Positions 1 to 10,024 of a stretch of DNA of 64,000 bases are shown piece by piece. The notes below the pieces were generated by a model that searched no databases, was not told where the DNA came from, and saw only the letters and a list, made by a program, of their open reading frames with translations. A program made the translations under genes and the position numbers. Origin of the DNA: Agapanthus africanus (Eukaryota; Streptophyta; Magnoliopsida; Asparagales; Amaryllidaceae); contig CM057338.1 of assembly GCA_030015575.1 (NCBI GenBank), forward strand, positions 828,436,353 through 828,500,352, given 5' to 3'. Each line of letters opens with the position of its first letter. Position 1 is the stretch's first letter.

Positions 1-197
1 CACGGAGCTATTGAAGTGAAGGACCGATCTACAAAGGTTGTATTCCTTGTTCACTTTTAGTTGCAAAGTGTTTGCATTTCATTTCCGTCGATTTCTAGTA
101 TACGATTCATGGTTAGGGTTAGCTAGAACGGCAAATTTTTGAATTTGGCATGGACGATGCCTCCCGAAACCTTGTTGCCATGCTAAGGAACCCTGCA
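1..197 (+). repeat. 3' end of the 5' LTR of element A
   Basis: This stretch aligns without gaps to 29011-29207, the end of A's 3' LTR, with 6 substitutions, five of them transitions. It ends in CTGCA directly before the primer-binding site, as expected for the end of U5. About 2.0 kb of this LTR lies left of the window. Confidence 0.95.
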
Positions 198-198
198 G

Positions 199-210
199 TG
201 GTATCAGAGC
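199..210 (+). other. Primer-binding site of element A (tRNA-iMet)
   Basis: TGGTATCAGAGC is complementary to the 3' end of plant initiator tRNA-Met and starts one base after the LTR. It would prime minus-strand DNA synthesis. Confidence 0.93.
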
Positions 211-393
211 CATGCTAGAAATTTATACGGATTTTGTTAAGATTACGAAACCGAAAAACTCCGAAACTTGAAACAGAAAAATCAAGTTTCTGTCGAATTT
301 AAAAAGTTGTCAAAAAAAGTTTTAAACAAGTACAGAGTGCTATATGGGATATAACAAGAACACCATAGATATTTTAGGGAATTCCAAGATTTT

Positions 394-426
394 TTGGCCG
401 GCCCCATACTATATGATCTCGGCCAA
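394..426 (+). other. Stem-loop about 195 nt after the primer-binding site (A)
   Basis: TTGGCCG pairs with CGGCCAA across a 19 nt loop, and a second small hairpin CTCGG/CCGAG overlaps at 418-433. It is weaker than the hairpins at the same place in B, C, G and H, but its position matches. A packaging or dimerisation role is inferred from position only. Confidence 0.45.
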
Positions 427-620
427 AACCGAGCACCCCCCCCCCCGAAATTTTTTTTGTGTTCTAGTTACTTGGTTTTGATGTTTCAGGTGTTGTTTGT
501 TTTTGCTAATTTTGCATGTGATGTAATCTTACACTATAAATAATTCGGAGTATTTCGTATTCGTATTTTTAACATTGTTTCGGGTTATTCACATATTGTC
601 TAGACGATGTTAAAAAGTTC

Positions 621-943
621 GATCGAATGTCAAAAACCCATATTTCCAAGTTTAACGTATTCGGAAAAACATGCAAGTAATCCTATGAACCCTCTAGAAG
701 AATGAAACCCTAACTCGACTTTTTTGGATCGCGGAACCGCGATCATACCCTAAGGTTTGTCATAGTTCTATGGCGACATGAGTGAGGCTTGGGTTTGCCC
801 TTCTACGGCTGGTGCATAGGTACTGTGGCATATTCTGGGTATTACTAAAACTGTGCCCAAGTGTTGAGCTGTCGGGAAATTGTGGGACTTTGATGAATCG
901 ATCGAAAATTTTAACGTTCGTCCGGGTATCATGTGATGGGATA
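621..943 (+). repeat. Block shared with LARD-like elements D, E and F
   Basis: It runs from GATCGAATGTC to GTGATGGGAT and is clearly homologous, about three quarters identical by eye, to 34403-34722 (D), 50791-51108 (F) and 57573-57890 (E), and more distantly to 61107-61466 (H). Landmarks kept in most copies are CCCTCTAGAAGA, AACCCTAACTCGA, GTGAGGCTTGGGTTTGCCC and a GATCG-rich end. Leaders of B, C and G lack it. In A only, it contains a perfect inverted repeat at 727-744, GATCGCGG AA CCGCGATC. Its function is unknown. Confidence 0.85.
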
Positions 944-2091
944 CAATATTTGGAATCCTTAAGTAGTTATGAGATAACTAGTTTGAATGTTATAAATCTA
1001 GCAATTTAGTCTTATTTGATCGGTTGCCACTAGATTTTGATGTGATCAAAAGTCCATCGCAATCACGTAGTGTACTCGGATACTCGCCGGGTAAACTTAA
1101 TAGATAGCCACGCCCTATAGTCCCGACCAAGTGACTGTAGGAGAACCCCGTCGCCAAAAGCATCCGTTCGAATGCTCGCGGCAGCGGTGTTCCGCCTTAG
1201 TGTACTTCGTCGACGGCATCGGGGGTGCGGCCGTCTACTAAAGTTTTCGACGAGCATTCGATCAGGATGTCGGGAATCTTGTTGAATTGCCTGAATAGTT
1301 ATTAAAAGGTGTTTTCAATATCGAAACTAAAATGCGGGGTTTATAATTGTTAGGCATGTGATGTCTAAGGAATTCATTTGGTTAGGCATGTGATGTCTAA
1401 GGTGGTTGCGGTTCCAACTGTTGTAGTTTTTCACTTTCTTTTCTACGACCGTAAGTGTAATATGTGGTGTATCGCCGGTTTCGGTGCTATATGTCAACGA
1501 CAATTGGGATACGCATATTTACTTACGTTGATGACATGTAATGTTATGTGTTGCTGGGATATGTTATATTAGATCGTCGTGATTGAATAGCCGAGAGTTT
1601 TATGTGAGATGAGAGTTTTTTATTTTCATTCATGTAAAATTCATTGTATGTAATAATCTTTTATTAGGGCACTTCCGGGTTGAGAATGATGTCACCATTG
1701 TATATTATTTACTTTTCCGCATTAGGATAGATCCAAGGCGGGGATCACAAGTAACCGGGTTCTAGGGTCCAGTAGGAGACCATCTCAAGGAGTTGAGACC
1801 GGGTCTCCTAACTCTAGAATTGGTAGGGTTGCTTGCTGCTCTCATAGGGGTCTAAGGGTGTGGGATTGGTTATTCATCACGACCGTGGAATCCGTATTTT
1901 ATACAGGCTTAATTTAAAACCCTGAAATCCTAGTATATCCAATATTTCATATGTTTTATTCTGCTGCAATGTTCTGTGATGAGATCATATTACTGTTCTG
2001 AAACGAATGCTTATATTATATATATATGATATATATTATATATTGTTGCTTTCGTTTCATATGTGATGCTTGGGAAGCATAATAAATGGGA

Positions 2092-2114
2092 TTTCATTAA
2101 TGAGATTAATGAAA
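2092..2114 (+). other. Leader stem-loop after ATGGGA (A)
   Basis: TTTCATTAA pairs perfectly with TTAATGAAA around the loop TGAGA (9 bp stem). It occupies the same place as the hairpins at 10891-10950 (C), 23408-23456 (B), 45103-45124 (G) and 62713-62733 (H), whose stems have other sequences. Confidence 0.65.
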
Positions 2115-2149
2115 TAAAAGAAACCTAAAGATGTTGTAGAAACTTGTCT

Positions 2150-2411
2150 CGAAAACTGGTAGCTCTAGTTCTTGCTTTGCATAGCGGTATTCCTTGTAGA
2201 ATATTCAGCACCTTATTCGATAAGGAAAGAGCCGAGATCCCTTCACCGAGAGTGACCTCTTTAGCGAAACTAGCAGATGCTACAAACTCGGTTTGTCTTT
2301 TGATTGCTTTTATAGTTTTTGCTTTGTATAGTGGTATTTATGAAATATCATGCTCCTTATTCGATAAGGAAGAGCCGAGATCCCTTCACCAGGAGTGACC
2401 TCTTTAGCAAA
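2150..2411 (+). repeat. Imperfect direct repeat of about 140 bp in leader A
   Basis: Two copies carry GCCGAGATCCCTTCACC followed by AGTGACCTCTTTAGC, at about 2231 and 2373. Each is preceded by a small hairpin, CCTTAT TCG ATAAGG. The same pair exists in H (about 62850 and 62995) and, reversed, in G (about 44810 and 44945). The coding potential of the 84-codon open frame here is not credible. Confidence 0.7.
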
Positions 2412-2566
2412 ATCTAGTAAAAGCCGCAAAAACACTCCTTTTCAAAATCACTCGATTCTACGACGATATCAAGTTCATTACGCAAAAGGTTTTCTTAAAA
2501 ACCTGGCATGGCCCTCCGTCATTTCAGATAAGTGATAAGTACTGGTTAGTATTCGTGCTACATTTG

Positions 2567-2755
2567 TTGACTATGTTAAGGCATAGTGTGCAGTAGCTGA
2601 TTAGTGCTTATCTATATAAGCATATGATGCGATTGGATTAGGGTAGTCGTGCGACTTTGTTGACTATGTTAAGGGTCATACGGGTGGGTTTAAATTAATA
2701 GGGAAATGACGGGTTGAACTTGACTAGCGCTTATGATTTGTTGACTATGTTAAGG
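2567..2755 (+). repeat. Triplicate stem-loop motif of leader A
   Basis: The 15-mer TTGACTATGTTAAGG occurs three times, starting at 2567, 2660 and 2741. Each copy can fold as TTGAC TAT GTTAA. The surroundings of the three copies are not repeats of each other. H, C, B and G have three copies at corresponding places with a different version of the motif. Confidence 0.8.
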
Positions 2756-3191
2756 TTATATAGCTGCTAGGGGCAAAATATTATCGGGAATTTCAAGTAT
2801 TGAAATTTTCAATGAGATTGCATACCTCTTATGAGATAGTTGGATCGAGTAAGAGTTACTCCTGGGAGAGTTTTACACATCACAATTAGCCGGTCAAGTA
2901 GGTGTCTAGAAAGGTGTTAACGGGGTTATGCCCTGGGAAAACGATGTTTATTTTAATTAGGTCCGTGCGAAAGCACGGGAAACCTCCCTCAAAGTACCGA
3001 CACTGGTCTGGCTGAAATATTGGCGAACTTGTAGGGTGTAATTAATCCCGGCTAGTCTTTCCTTTTAGGGTTTGAAGGAAGATTTGACTAAAACGGTGGG
3101 AGCCATCCTGATTAGATAAATTAATAACCAATCTAAATCTTGCAAGAGCATACACTGAGTGTTTTCTTCTCTCTCTCTCCAGGTAGCAACC

Positions 3192-3428
3192 ATGTCACGC
3201 CTTAATCAAGATAATAATATGGATGTATTGACCGAACCCGCTTATTATACTGAGCTGGGGAACATTGGTCCCACTCTAACTTATAATTGTTATAAGACCG
3301 AGCAGGATATAGGGGATTACCAGGATTCCCGTGCCGCCCAAACGAAGAAAGTACATGTTGATGCATCTTCTTCGGGTGTGTTCATTACCGAGAGCTGTTT
3401 CTCGGTATACTCTACGTCCTGGGTATGA
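3192..3428 (+). pseudogene. gag remnant of element A
   Basis: An ATG follows the CT-rich end of the leader, in the position of C's gag start. The frame encodes about 78 residues. The first 30 resemble the N-terminus of copia Gag (LTEPAYYTEL against LTGPNYKDWL in C). The last 30 (SSSGVFITESCFSVYSTSWV) correspond to residues just after the zinc knuckle and before the protease active site. The Gag body and the CCHC knuckle are missing: 32 codons stand where C has about 255. A TGA stops the frame just before the protease motif. H carries the same deletion, so the loss predates both insertions. Confidence 0.75.
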
Positions 3429-4880
3429 GATACCAGATCAGGATCCCATATATATAATTTGTTACATGGGCTACAGAAAGGTAGAGAACTGAGAAAGTGT
3501 GATAAGTTTCAAGAGTTGGAAACGGTGCAAGTGTTGCAGCTAAGTAGATGGCAGTTATCACCCTGTATTACCAAATATATTGATTCTGAACGAATGTTGT
3601 TAGATACCGAACCTGATATACAACATCATATCAGTCTCTTTATTTAGTAAAGAAGGATATGATTTTGTATTGATGGATAATGTTTTGAACATTTCCTATA
3701 TCAAGAGTTGATCGGTTCAGGCACGTTATCTAAAAGAATATACGTTCTAAATCAAACCGCAGTTCTTTAACGTACAGAACACACACAAGAGGAAGAGTTC
3801 AGAAATGAATGAATTCTTTTTGTGGCATTGTAGACTACGTCATATCAATGCGACCCGACTAGCTAAGTTACATAAAAATGCATATTTAAATCAGTTTGAA
3901 TTTACATCTTGTGAAACTTTCCAGTCATGTCACAAAGATAAGATGACCATAGCTCCGTTTATTAGAAACAGAGAAAGAGTTAATGAACTCTTGGGATTGA
4001 TACATGATGCTGTATGTAGGTCCCCTGTCTACAAATTCCAGGACAGGTTCATTGTATTTCATTACATTCACTGATGATCTCTCAAGATTCGCACATGTGT
4101 TCATGTTGAAACACAAGTCTGAAGCTTTTTGAGAAATTTGATGAATATAAGTTAGAAGTAGAGAACCAAAACGGGTATAAGTATTATGTCCTTTGATGTA
4201 ATCAGGGAGGAGAATACTTGAGCACGGAATTTCTGGACTATTCTAAAGGAGAATGATATTCTCTCTCAGCATTACTCCTCCGAACACACCACAGCACGTT
4301 GGTATATCGAGGCGGAGCAATCGCACCCTATGTGATATGGTGTGCTCTATGATGAGTACTACTGAGTTGCCTATTTCTTTTTAGGGTTATGCACTTGTGA
4401 AGCTGCATACCTATTGAATAGGGTTCCAATCAAATCAGGTGCCTACCACTCTATATGTGATATGAAATGGGAAGAGCCCATCTCATAAGTATGTTAAGTT
4501 TTGGATTGTCCGGCCTATGTCTAAAAGCAAAATCCGGACAAGCTCGAGGCAAGATCAGTTTTGTGGAAGTTTGTTGGATATCCCAAGCATTCGCAAGGGA
4601 ATATCTTCTACCACACTGAGGAGCAAAATGTGTTTTGTTTCTCAGCATGCCATTTTGGAAAAGATTTTCTTTTGAAGAAATTAGTGGTCATGAGGTAGAA
4701 CTCGAAGAAGTTCCGGCTATACAAACTGCAGCTGATGATTTGGTAGAACCAGAGAATTCAATAGTTCCCAATGAATCTCAGCTACTCCGCCGATCTGGTA
4801 GGGTTCCTTACCCACCTGAGAGATACTTCGGTTTTCTCTATGACAGTGGGAGGGAGGATTGCATCATGAGATGATAACCC
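3429..4880 (+). pseudogene. Protease and integrase remnant of element A
   Basis: The protease motif survives as DTRSGSHI (DTGSGSHI in C). The integrase zinc domain is recognisable at 3822-3960 (WHCRLRHIN followed by TFQSCHKDKM), with its first Cys of the CxxC pair lost. The catalytic core (about 4010-4400) is cut by frameshifts, and the glutamate of the DDE triad appears as arginine near 4310. The linker towards RT is readable at 4680-4874 (VELEEVPAIQ ... LRRSGRVPYPPERY). No product can be made. Confidence 0.8.
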
Positions 4881-5904
4881 AACTATTTTCGAGCAGGCCA
4901 TCAGGAGTGGGGACTCTATGAGAATGGCTGGATGCTAAGTGATCTGAGATGGAATCCATATACACCAACAAAGTATGGACTTTGGTTGCTTTATCTGAAG
5001 GGTTAAATCCCCATCAGGAGCAAGTATATCTTGAGAAGATTACTTGGTGTACATGGAAAAGTTGAGACTTTCAAAGCCAAGACTTGTTGCAAAAGGTACT
5101 CGTCATCGACCAGATGTGGATAATGATGAAACCTTTTCTAGTCCCTAGGCTTAAGTCCATCAAGATCCTACTTGCCATTGCTACATACCATGACTACGAT
5201 ATCTGGCAGTTGGGTGTCACGACTGCTTTTCTAAATGGTGATTTAGAAGAGAGCGTCTATAAGTACATATCCAGAGGGCTTCGTAGACAGTGGAAGCAGA
5301 GGAAACGTGTGCAAGTTGCTTTATGGGTTAAAGCAGGCATCGCGGAGTTGGAACATCTGTTTTGATGTGGTAGTCAAAGAGTTTGACTTCATCAAAATGG
5401 TAGATGAACCTAGTATATACAAAAAGGTAGTAGGAAGTATGGTGGTGATCCTCCTATTGTACGTGGATGACATATTCTTGATAGGAAAAGGGTTTCCTAT
5501 GCTACACTCGGTCGATCTCCTCTTATCACAAAGATTCTCCATATAGGATCAAGGTGATACCTCCTAAATCTTGAGTTTTGGATCTATGAGATAGATCTAA
5601 ATGAATATTAGGATTCTCACTAGGTGTAGTGAGATGGTATCAATCGATCTTGGGGAGAATCACTAGATAGCTTCCAGGTTGGTAAGGTCGACTGAATGTC
5701 AGTCACAGGCATTATCTTTACCCTCAGTGGAGGGACGGTATGTTGGAAGAGTTCCAAGCTAGATATCGTGGCATACTAGACGATAAAGGCTCGATACATT
5801 GCTACCAAGGATGCTACCAAAGAGATATTCTGGATATATAAAAGTTCATGAGATGAACATCGTTCCTACCATTGTGTGACAATGGAGTTATGACTTAGGC
5901 CTAG
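4881..5904 (+). pseudogene. RT and RNase H remnant of element A (first part)
   Basis: RT is seen as AIATYHDYDIWQLGVTTAFLNGDLEE (in two pieces: AIATYHDYDIWQLG, then VTTAFLNGDLEE), then KLLYGLKQASRSWNICFD and the catalytic YVDDIFLIG near 5460. Glycine replaces the usual methionine-aspartate start of the AFLNG motif, so a catalytic Asp is lost. After a stop at 5547 roughly 400 bp of the RT-RNase H connection are missing. Fragments of RNase H follow (GGTVCWKSSK-like at 5728-5760, then a stretch matching C's DNNGAI region). Element B interrupts it at its target site. Confidence 0.8.
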
Positions 5905-5909
5905 GAACC
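5905..5909. repeat. Target-site duplication of B, left copy
   Basis: GAACC stands directly before the terminal TGTAAG of B and again directly after its other end at 26761-26765. Five base pairs is the usual length for LTR retrotransposons. Confidence 0.95.
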
Positions 5910-6579
5910 TGTAAGTCCATGCTACCTCTCCCGGTACTTTCGGGAATGAGGAATTTGGTAAAAAACGATTTTTACGGAGGTGGTAACATGGACCTAAAAC
6001 CCGGATCTTGGTTAAACATCTATCTAACAACCTAACTATGAGTTTCTAGCTACTCGGTTAGGGGGTTATACCTTGCTTGTCTTGAACTCCTTCGTCTTCA
6101 AGCTCCGATGGTGGTCCGATTGGCTTCTTCTCGTCGTCTCCGTACGCCGAAGATAGATCCACCTGAAAGCTCCAACCTTTAGCTCCTTCTTCGTTCTTTG
6201 AAGAAACTAGTTCACTTGGTTTGCTAAACCTAGTGAACTAGAATGAGTAGAGAATACTTTGTGTGGGATTTTATCTATGGTTCTTGATTCTCAACTCATG
6301 AGACAAGAGAACCATAGATTAAAGAGAGGGAGCAAGAGCAAAAGGGTGAGAGCAAAAGGAGAGCTCAAGAACAAGAGAGAGAATGAGCAAGAAAGAATGA
6401 GGCTCTCTTTTGTCTTTCACTCTCTCATAATCCAAAGTCATGATAACTCATCATACTAACAAAAGTCTTATGTGATGGTTGAAGCAACCATAACCATATC
6501 ATTTCATGCACTCATTTTACACAAATGAGCAAGCAAGTAAAAGTCTTTGCCATGAAATGATGGCTATGGTTATCATGAT

Positions 6580-6665
6580 GGTCAACTAGTCAAGCCTAGT
6601 CAACCGGTCAACAAAGTCAACAAGTCAACAAAAGTCAACAAGTCAACAAAGTCAACAAAAGTCAA
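6580..6665 (-). promoter_or_regulatory. W-box cluster in B 3' LTR
   Basis: On the minus strand this tract is a near-continuous series of TTGACC/TTGACT, the WRKY transcription-factor core. It corresponds to 8995-9080 in C. Stress inducibility is an inference from the motif. Confidence 0.6.
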
Positions 6666-7571
6666 CAACCATGTCACCATAATACTTAATTAATATGATA
6701 GTTAATCACATATCATATTCTCATTAGGGTTGATCAAAAGGTCAATAGTCAACGGTCAACTGTCAACAACCCTAATGAGAATCCACTGCCTCTGTCTCCC
6801 TGTCAACTGTGCATACACACCCGCATCCGCGTTCCGAGGAACACGAATGCAAACTGGATAAATCCAATCCCATAAGGTACACTAGGATCTGGCTTAAACC
6901 AAAGCCCGCTAGTGTAAACTGTCCGGACACTGTACGCGCACAAGTGCACGGATGTGACCGAACCCTGTCACAAAACCATGCGACCTGTCGCAATACCATG
7001 CGACCTCTACTCTTTTGCCTAAAGGCAAAAAGCTTTCTGTGTGGGACTCTAAAGACTCGACACTACGCTGGCAGTGGGTTTAACCACAGACCGCAAGCGG
7101 CACTAGCTGTGCGTAACGGTCCCCAGGTAGTGCCGACAAGAAGACCGACGAGGCTAAACCCATCTGAACTCCTACTGAGCCTGAGTGTGACATTCTCCGT
7201 ACAGTCCGGTCTGTTCGTCTGATACATCGCATGGCGGGCCTAGAGGGCGGTAAACGTCAGTCCCCCAATAGCGGTACAAGTCGTGCCGGAGCGAAGCCCA
7301 AAACACCCTGAGATAACACTGGAAACCTACCAGTATATCTCGTTTGCCCTGGCCAGGGACTACTCGTGTAATGGCTCTCCTAGACACAGCGCGATGTCAA
7401 CCCCCAATACCGGGAGAGACGAATCCTGTCTAACCGTCACTGCCTCCAAGTGCTTCGGGACTGCACCCAACCACTACCTGTTTGCACGACTCCTTTGAGC
7501 CGTGGTAGAGTAGTGATCAAAGTACAGTGGGAACACACTCGAGGCGAAGTGACAGTGTCAAGTCAGCGGAC

Positions 7572-7576
7572 TAAGC
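7572..7576. repeat. Target-site duplication of C, left copy
   Basis: TAAGC precedes C's terminal TGTTAG and is repeated at 18008-18012 after its terminal ACA. The uninterrupted site is visible in B's other LTR at about 26250. Confidence 0.96.
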
Positions 7577-8994
7577 TGTTAGTGTATATGCCCTAGAGGC
7601 CATTACTGTATCATACTAGTTTGTATATTACTTAATGGATGCTTGGGATATTCACCTTGTATATACAATCTTGCTCAAAATAGTAGTATGCTACTTGGTT
7701 TGTTTCTACTTCAATGTGTACATGTGTTTATTTTTGTATATCGCCTATACACATTAGTAGAGCCCTTAGGATCTTTGCTTGATTACCAGCGATGTGATGG
7801 CCGTCACACTAGTGGGGCTGGGTAATCTATAAGCACATCCTTATGCAGGTCCCTGGTCGCAGGACTATCGAGACAGGGCATCGATACTCCGGAGTAGACC
7901 AGCGCATGCGCTTCTCATCCCAGTGTGGGAGACGGTCTGTCCCACAGCCGTCAGTACGTCGTACTTGAGATAGTATGCCGGTGCTCGTTAGGTTACGGGT
8001 ACACTGGACAGGACTCGTCGGGAACTGACTAGTTGGTATTATACCTATCGTCAGTTATCAGTTCCCAGGTGACATGAGTACAGCTTAGTCCGCTGACTTG
8101 ACACTGTCACTCCGCCTCGAGTGTGTTCCCACTGTACTTTGATCACTACCCTACCACGGCTCAAAGGAGTCGTGCAAACAGGTAGTGGTTGGGTGCAGTC
8201 CCGAAGCACTTGGAGGCAGTGACGGTTAGACAGGATTCGTCTCTCCCGGTATTGGGGGTTGACATCGCGCTGTGTCTAGGAGAGCCATTACACGAGTAGT
8301 CCCTGGCCAGGGCAAACGAGATATACTGGTAGGTTTCCAGTGTTATCTCAGGGTGTTTTGGGCTTCGCTCCGGCACGACTTGTACCGCTATCAGGGGACT
8401 GACGTTTACCGCCCCCTAGGCCCGCCATGCGATGTATCAGACGAACAGACCGGACTGTACGGAGAATGTCACACTCAGGCTCAGTAGGAGTTCAGATGGG
8501 TTTCGCCTCGTCCGTCTTCTTGTCGGCATTACCTGGGGACCGTTACGCACAGCTAGTGCCGCTTGCGGTCTGTGGTTAAACCCACTGCCAGCGTAGTGTC
8601 GAGTCTTTAGAGTCCCACACAGAAAGCTTTTCGCCTTTAGGCAAAAGAGTAGAGGTCGCATGGTATTGCGACAGGTCGCATGGTTTTGCGACAGGGTTCG
8701 GTCACATCCGTGCACTTGTGCACGTACAGTGTCCGGACAGTTTACACTAGCGGGCTTTGGTTTAAGCCAGATCCTAGTGTACCTTATGGGATTGGATTTA
8801 TCCAGTTTGCATTCGTGTTCCTCGGAACGCGGATGCGGGTGTGTATGCACAGTTGACAGGGAGGCAGAGGCAGCGGATTCTCACTAGGGTTGTTGACAGT
8901 TGACCGTTGACTTTTTGACTTTTTTCTCAACCCTAATGAGAATATGATATGCGATTAACTATTATATTAATTAAGTATTATGGTGACTTGGTTG

Positions 8995-9080
8995 TTGACT
9001 TTTGTTGACCTTGTTGACTTGTTGACTTTTGTTGACTTGTTGACTTTGTTGACCGGTTGACTAGGCTTGACTAGTTGACC
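8995..9080 (+). promoter_or_regulatory. W-box cluster in C 5' LTR
   Basis: Ten TTGAC[CT] cores lie in 86 bp, almost head to tail, and three more plus one TTGACA lie just upstream at 8893-8922. TTGAC[CT] is the binding core of WRKY factors. The tract is copied in the other three LTRs of B and C (on the minus strand in B) but is absent from the LTRs of A, D, E, F and H. Confidence 0.65.
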
Positions 9081-9083
9081 ATC

Positions 9084-9103
9084 ATGATAACCATGGTTAT
9101 CAT
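9084..9103. promoter_or_regulatory. Perfect 20 bp palindrome beside W-box cluster
   Basis: ATGATAACCATGGTTATCAT is its own reverse complement and starts three bases after the last W-box. It is repeated in C's 3' LTR; B has an imperfect version. It could be a dimeric factor site or a chance product. Confidence 0.5.
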
Positions 9104-9761
9104 TTCATGCCAAAGACTTTTACTTGCTTGTTCATTTGAGTAAAATGAGTGCATGACATGATAAGGTTATGGTTGCTTCAACCATCACATAAGACTTTTG
9201 TTAATATGATGAGTTATCATTGCTTTGGATTATGAGAGGGTGAGAGACAAAATACTTGCTCATTTTCTTTCTTGCTCATTCTCTCTCTTGTTCTTGAGCT
9301 CTCCTCTTGCTCTCACCCTCAACCTCTTGCTCCCTCTCTTGATCTATGGTTCTCTTGTCTCATGAGTTGAGAATCAAGAACCATAGATAAAATCCCATTC
9401 TATTTCCTCTCTACTCATTCTAGTTCACTAGGTTTAGCAAACCAAGTGAACTAGTTTCTTCAAAGAACGAAGAAGGAGCTAAAGGTTGGAGCTTTTAGGT
9501 GGATCTATCTTCGGCGTACGGAGACGACGAGAAGAAGCCATTGGACCACCATCGGAGCTTGGAAGACGAAGGAGTTCAAGACAAGCAAGGTATAACCATC
9601 TCCATCCGAGTAGCTAACTCTCTTTAGCTAAGTATGCTAGTTTTAGTTTAGTCAAAGATCCCGACTTTGCTTAGTCCATGTTGCCCCTTGCGCTAATAAT
9701 TTGTTTTTTATACCGTTTCCGCCTCCCCGTAAGAACCGGGGGTCGCAACGTGGACTTACAG

Positions 9762-9774
9762 TGGTATCAGAGCC
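9762..9774 (+). other. Primer-binding site of C (tRNA-iMet)
   Basis: TGGTATCAGAGCC begins two bases after the LTR end and matches the initiator tRNA-Met 3' end. Confidence 0.95.
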
Positions 9775-9965
9775 TAACTAAACTTAAACTAGCTTGGTAG
9801 TAAAGTGTAACGAAGTTCGGAACCGAAAAAAATCCAAAAACCTAACTTTTACAAAACCTGAGTTTCTGTTGAAATTTTTTCTGGTCAAAATGAAAAACTT
9901 TATACTCCTAAATTCGGCTCAGGGTTTTGTGTGAACACCCATGAAAAACGGTCCACTGTTTCGTT

Positions 9966-10024
9966 CAAACCGCCGCGCTTCCGCCGCACGAGGTAGGCAT
10001 GTGCCGCGGAAGCGCCGCGGTTTG
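9966..10024 (+). other. GC-rich hairpin about 205 nt after primer-binding site (C)
   Basis: Two 24 nt arms (9966-9989 and 10001-10024) are complementary at 22 positions around an 11 nt loop. The two mismatches are C opposite C. Position and GC content match hairpins in B, G and H whose sequences differ. A dimerisation or packaging role is inferred from position. Confidence 0.7.

Larger units (their letters stand above)
198..3191 (+). other. Untranslated leader of element A
   Basis: This is the 3 kb between primer-binding site and gag start. I find no believable coding sequence in it. It aligns along most of its length with H's leader and, in its second half, with those of B, C and G. Compared with C it has about 0.9 kb more, including the block at 621-943 that matches the LARD-like elements D, E and F. 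It holds several stem-loops annotated separately. A C-run of about 11 lies near 436-446 and an AT-rich tract near 2013-2042. A GC-rich stretch at 1080-1260 is conserved in H at 61590-61790. The end, with its CT-rich run just before the gag ATG, is shared by all five copia elements. Confidence 0.8.
5910..7576 (-). repeat. 3' LTR of B, part 1 (U5 side)
   Basis: It matches 24596 onward in B's other LTR with few differences and ends at the TAAGC where C is inserted. The remainder is at 18013-18519; together they give 2174 bp. It contains a GA-rich tract (about 6300-6410) and a W-box cluster. Open frames in it (such as 6809-7222) are not thought to be genes. Confidence 0.95.
7577..9760 (+). repeat. 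5' LTR of C
   Basis: It begins TGTTAGTGTATATGCCC and ends GTGGACTTACA. Landmarks in order are a GC-balanced first kilobase, two 20 bp direct repeats of the type CTGTCGCA..CCATGCGAC near 8655-8695, W-box cluster, a perfect 20 bp palindrome, and a CT-rich tract at 9260-9350. Transcription should start in this LTR; I could not place a TATA box with confidence. Confidence 0.96.

Noticed and set aside
199..210. Possible tRNA-Met gene
   Set aside because: Only the 12-13 nt complementary to the tRNA 3' end are present, placed exactly as primer-binding sites.
702..720. AACCCTAA-like words suggesting telomeric repeats
   Set aside because: Single isolated words within the shared block and leaders, with no tandem array.
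1063..1257. Arg-rich antisense frame in leader A, similar to one in H (61539-61778)
   Set aside because: It lies in a GC-rich conserved stretch; conservation is explained by homology of the leaders, and the ends of the frames differ.
6809..7222. 137-codon open frame present in all four LTRs of B and C (also 8437-8850, 16683-17096, 25487-25900)
   Set aside because: It is antisense to the element, the four LTR copies are only about 1% apart so intactness is not informative, and the protein resembles nothing I know.
7643..7825. 60-codon frame with hydrophobic middle in U3 of the B/C LTR (MGYSPCIYNL...)
   Set aside because: Sense strand but upstream of any likely transcription start and without family resemblance; same weak argument from near-identical copies.
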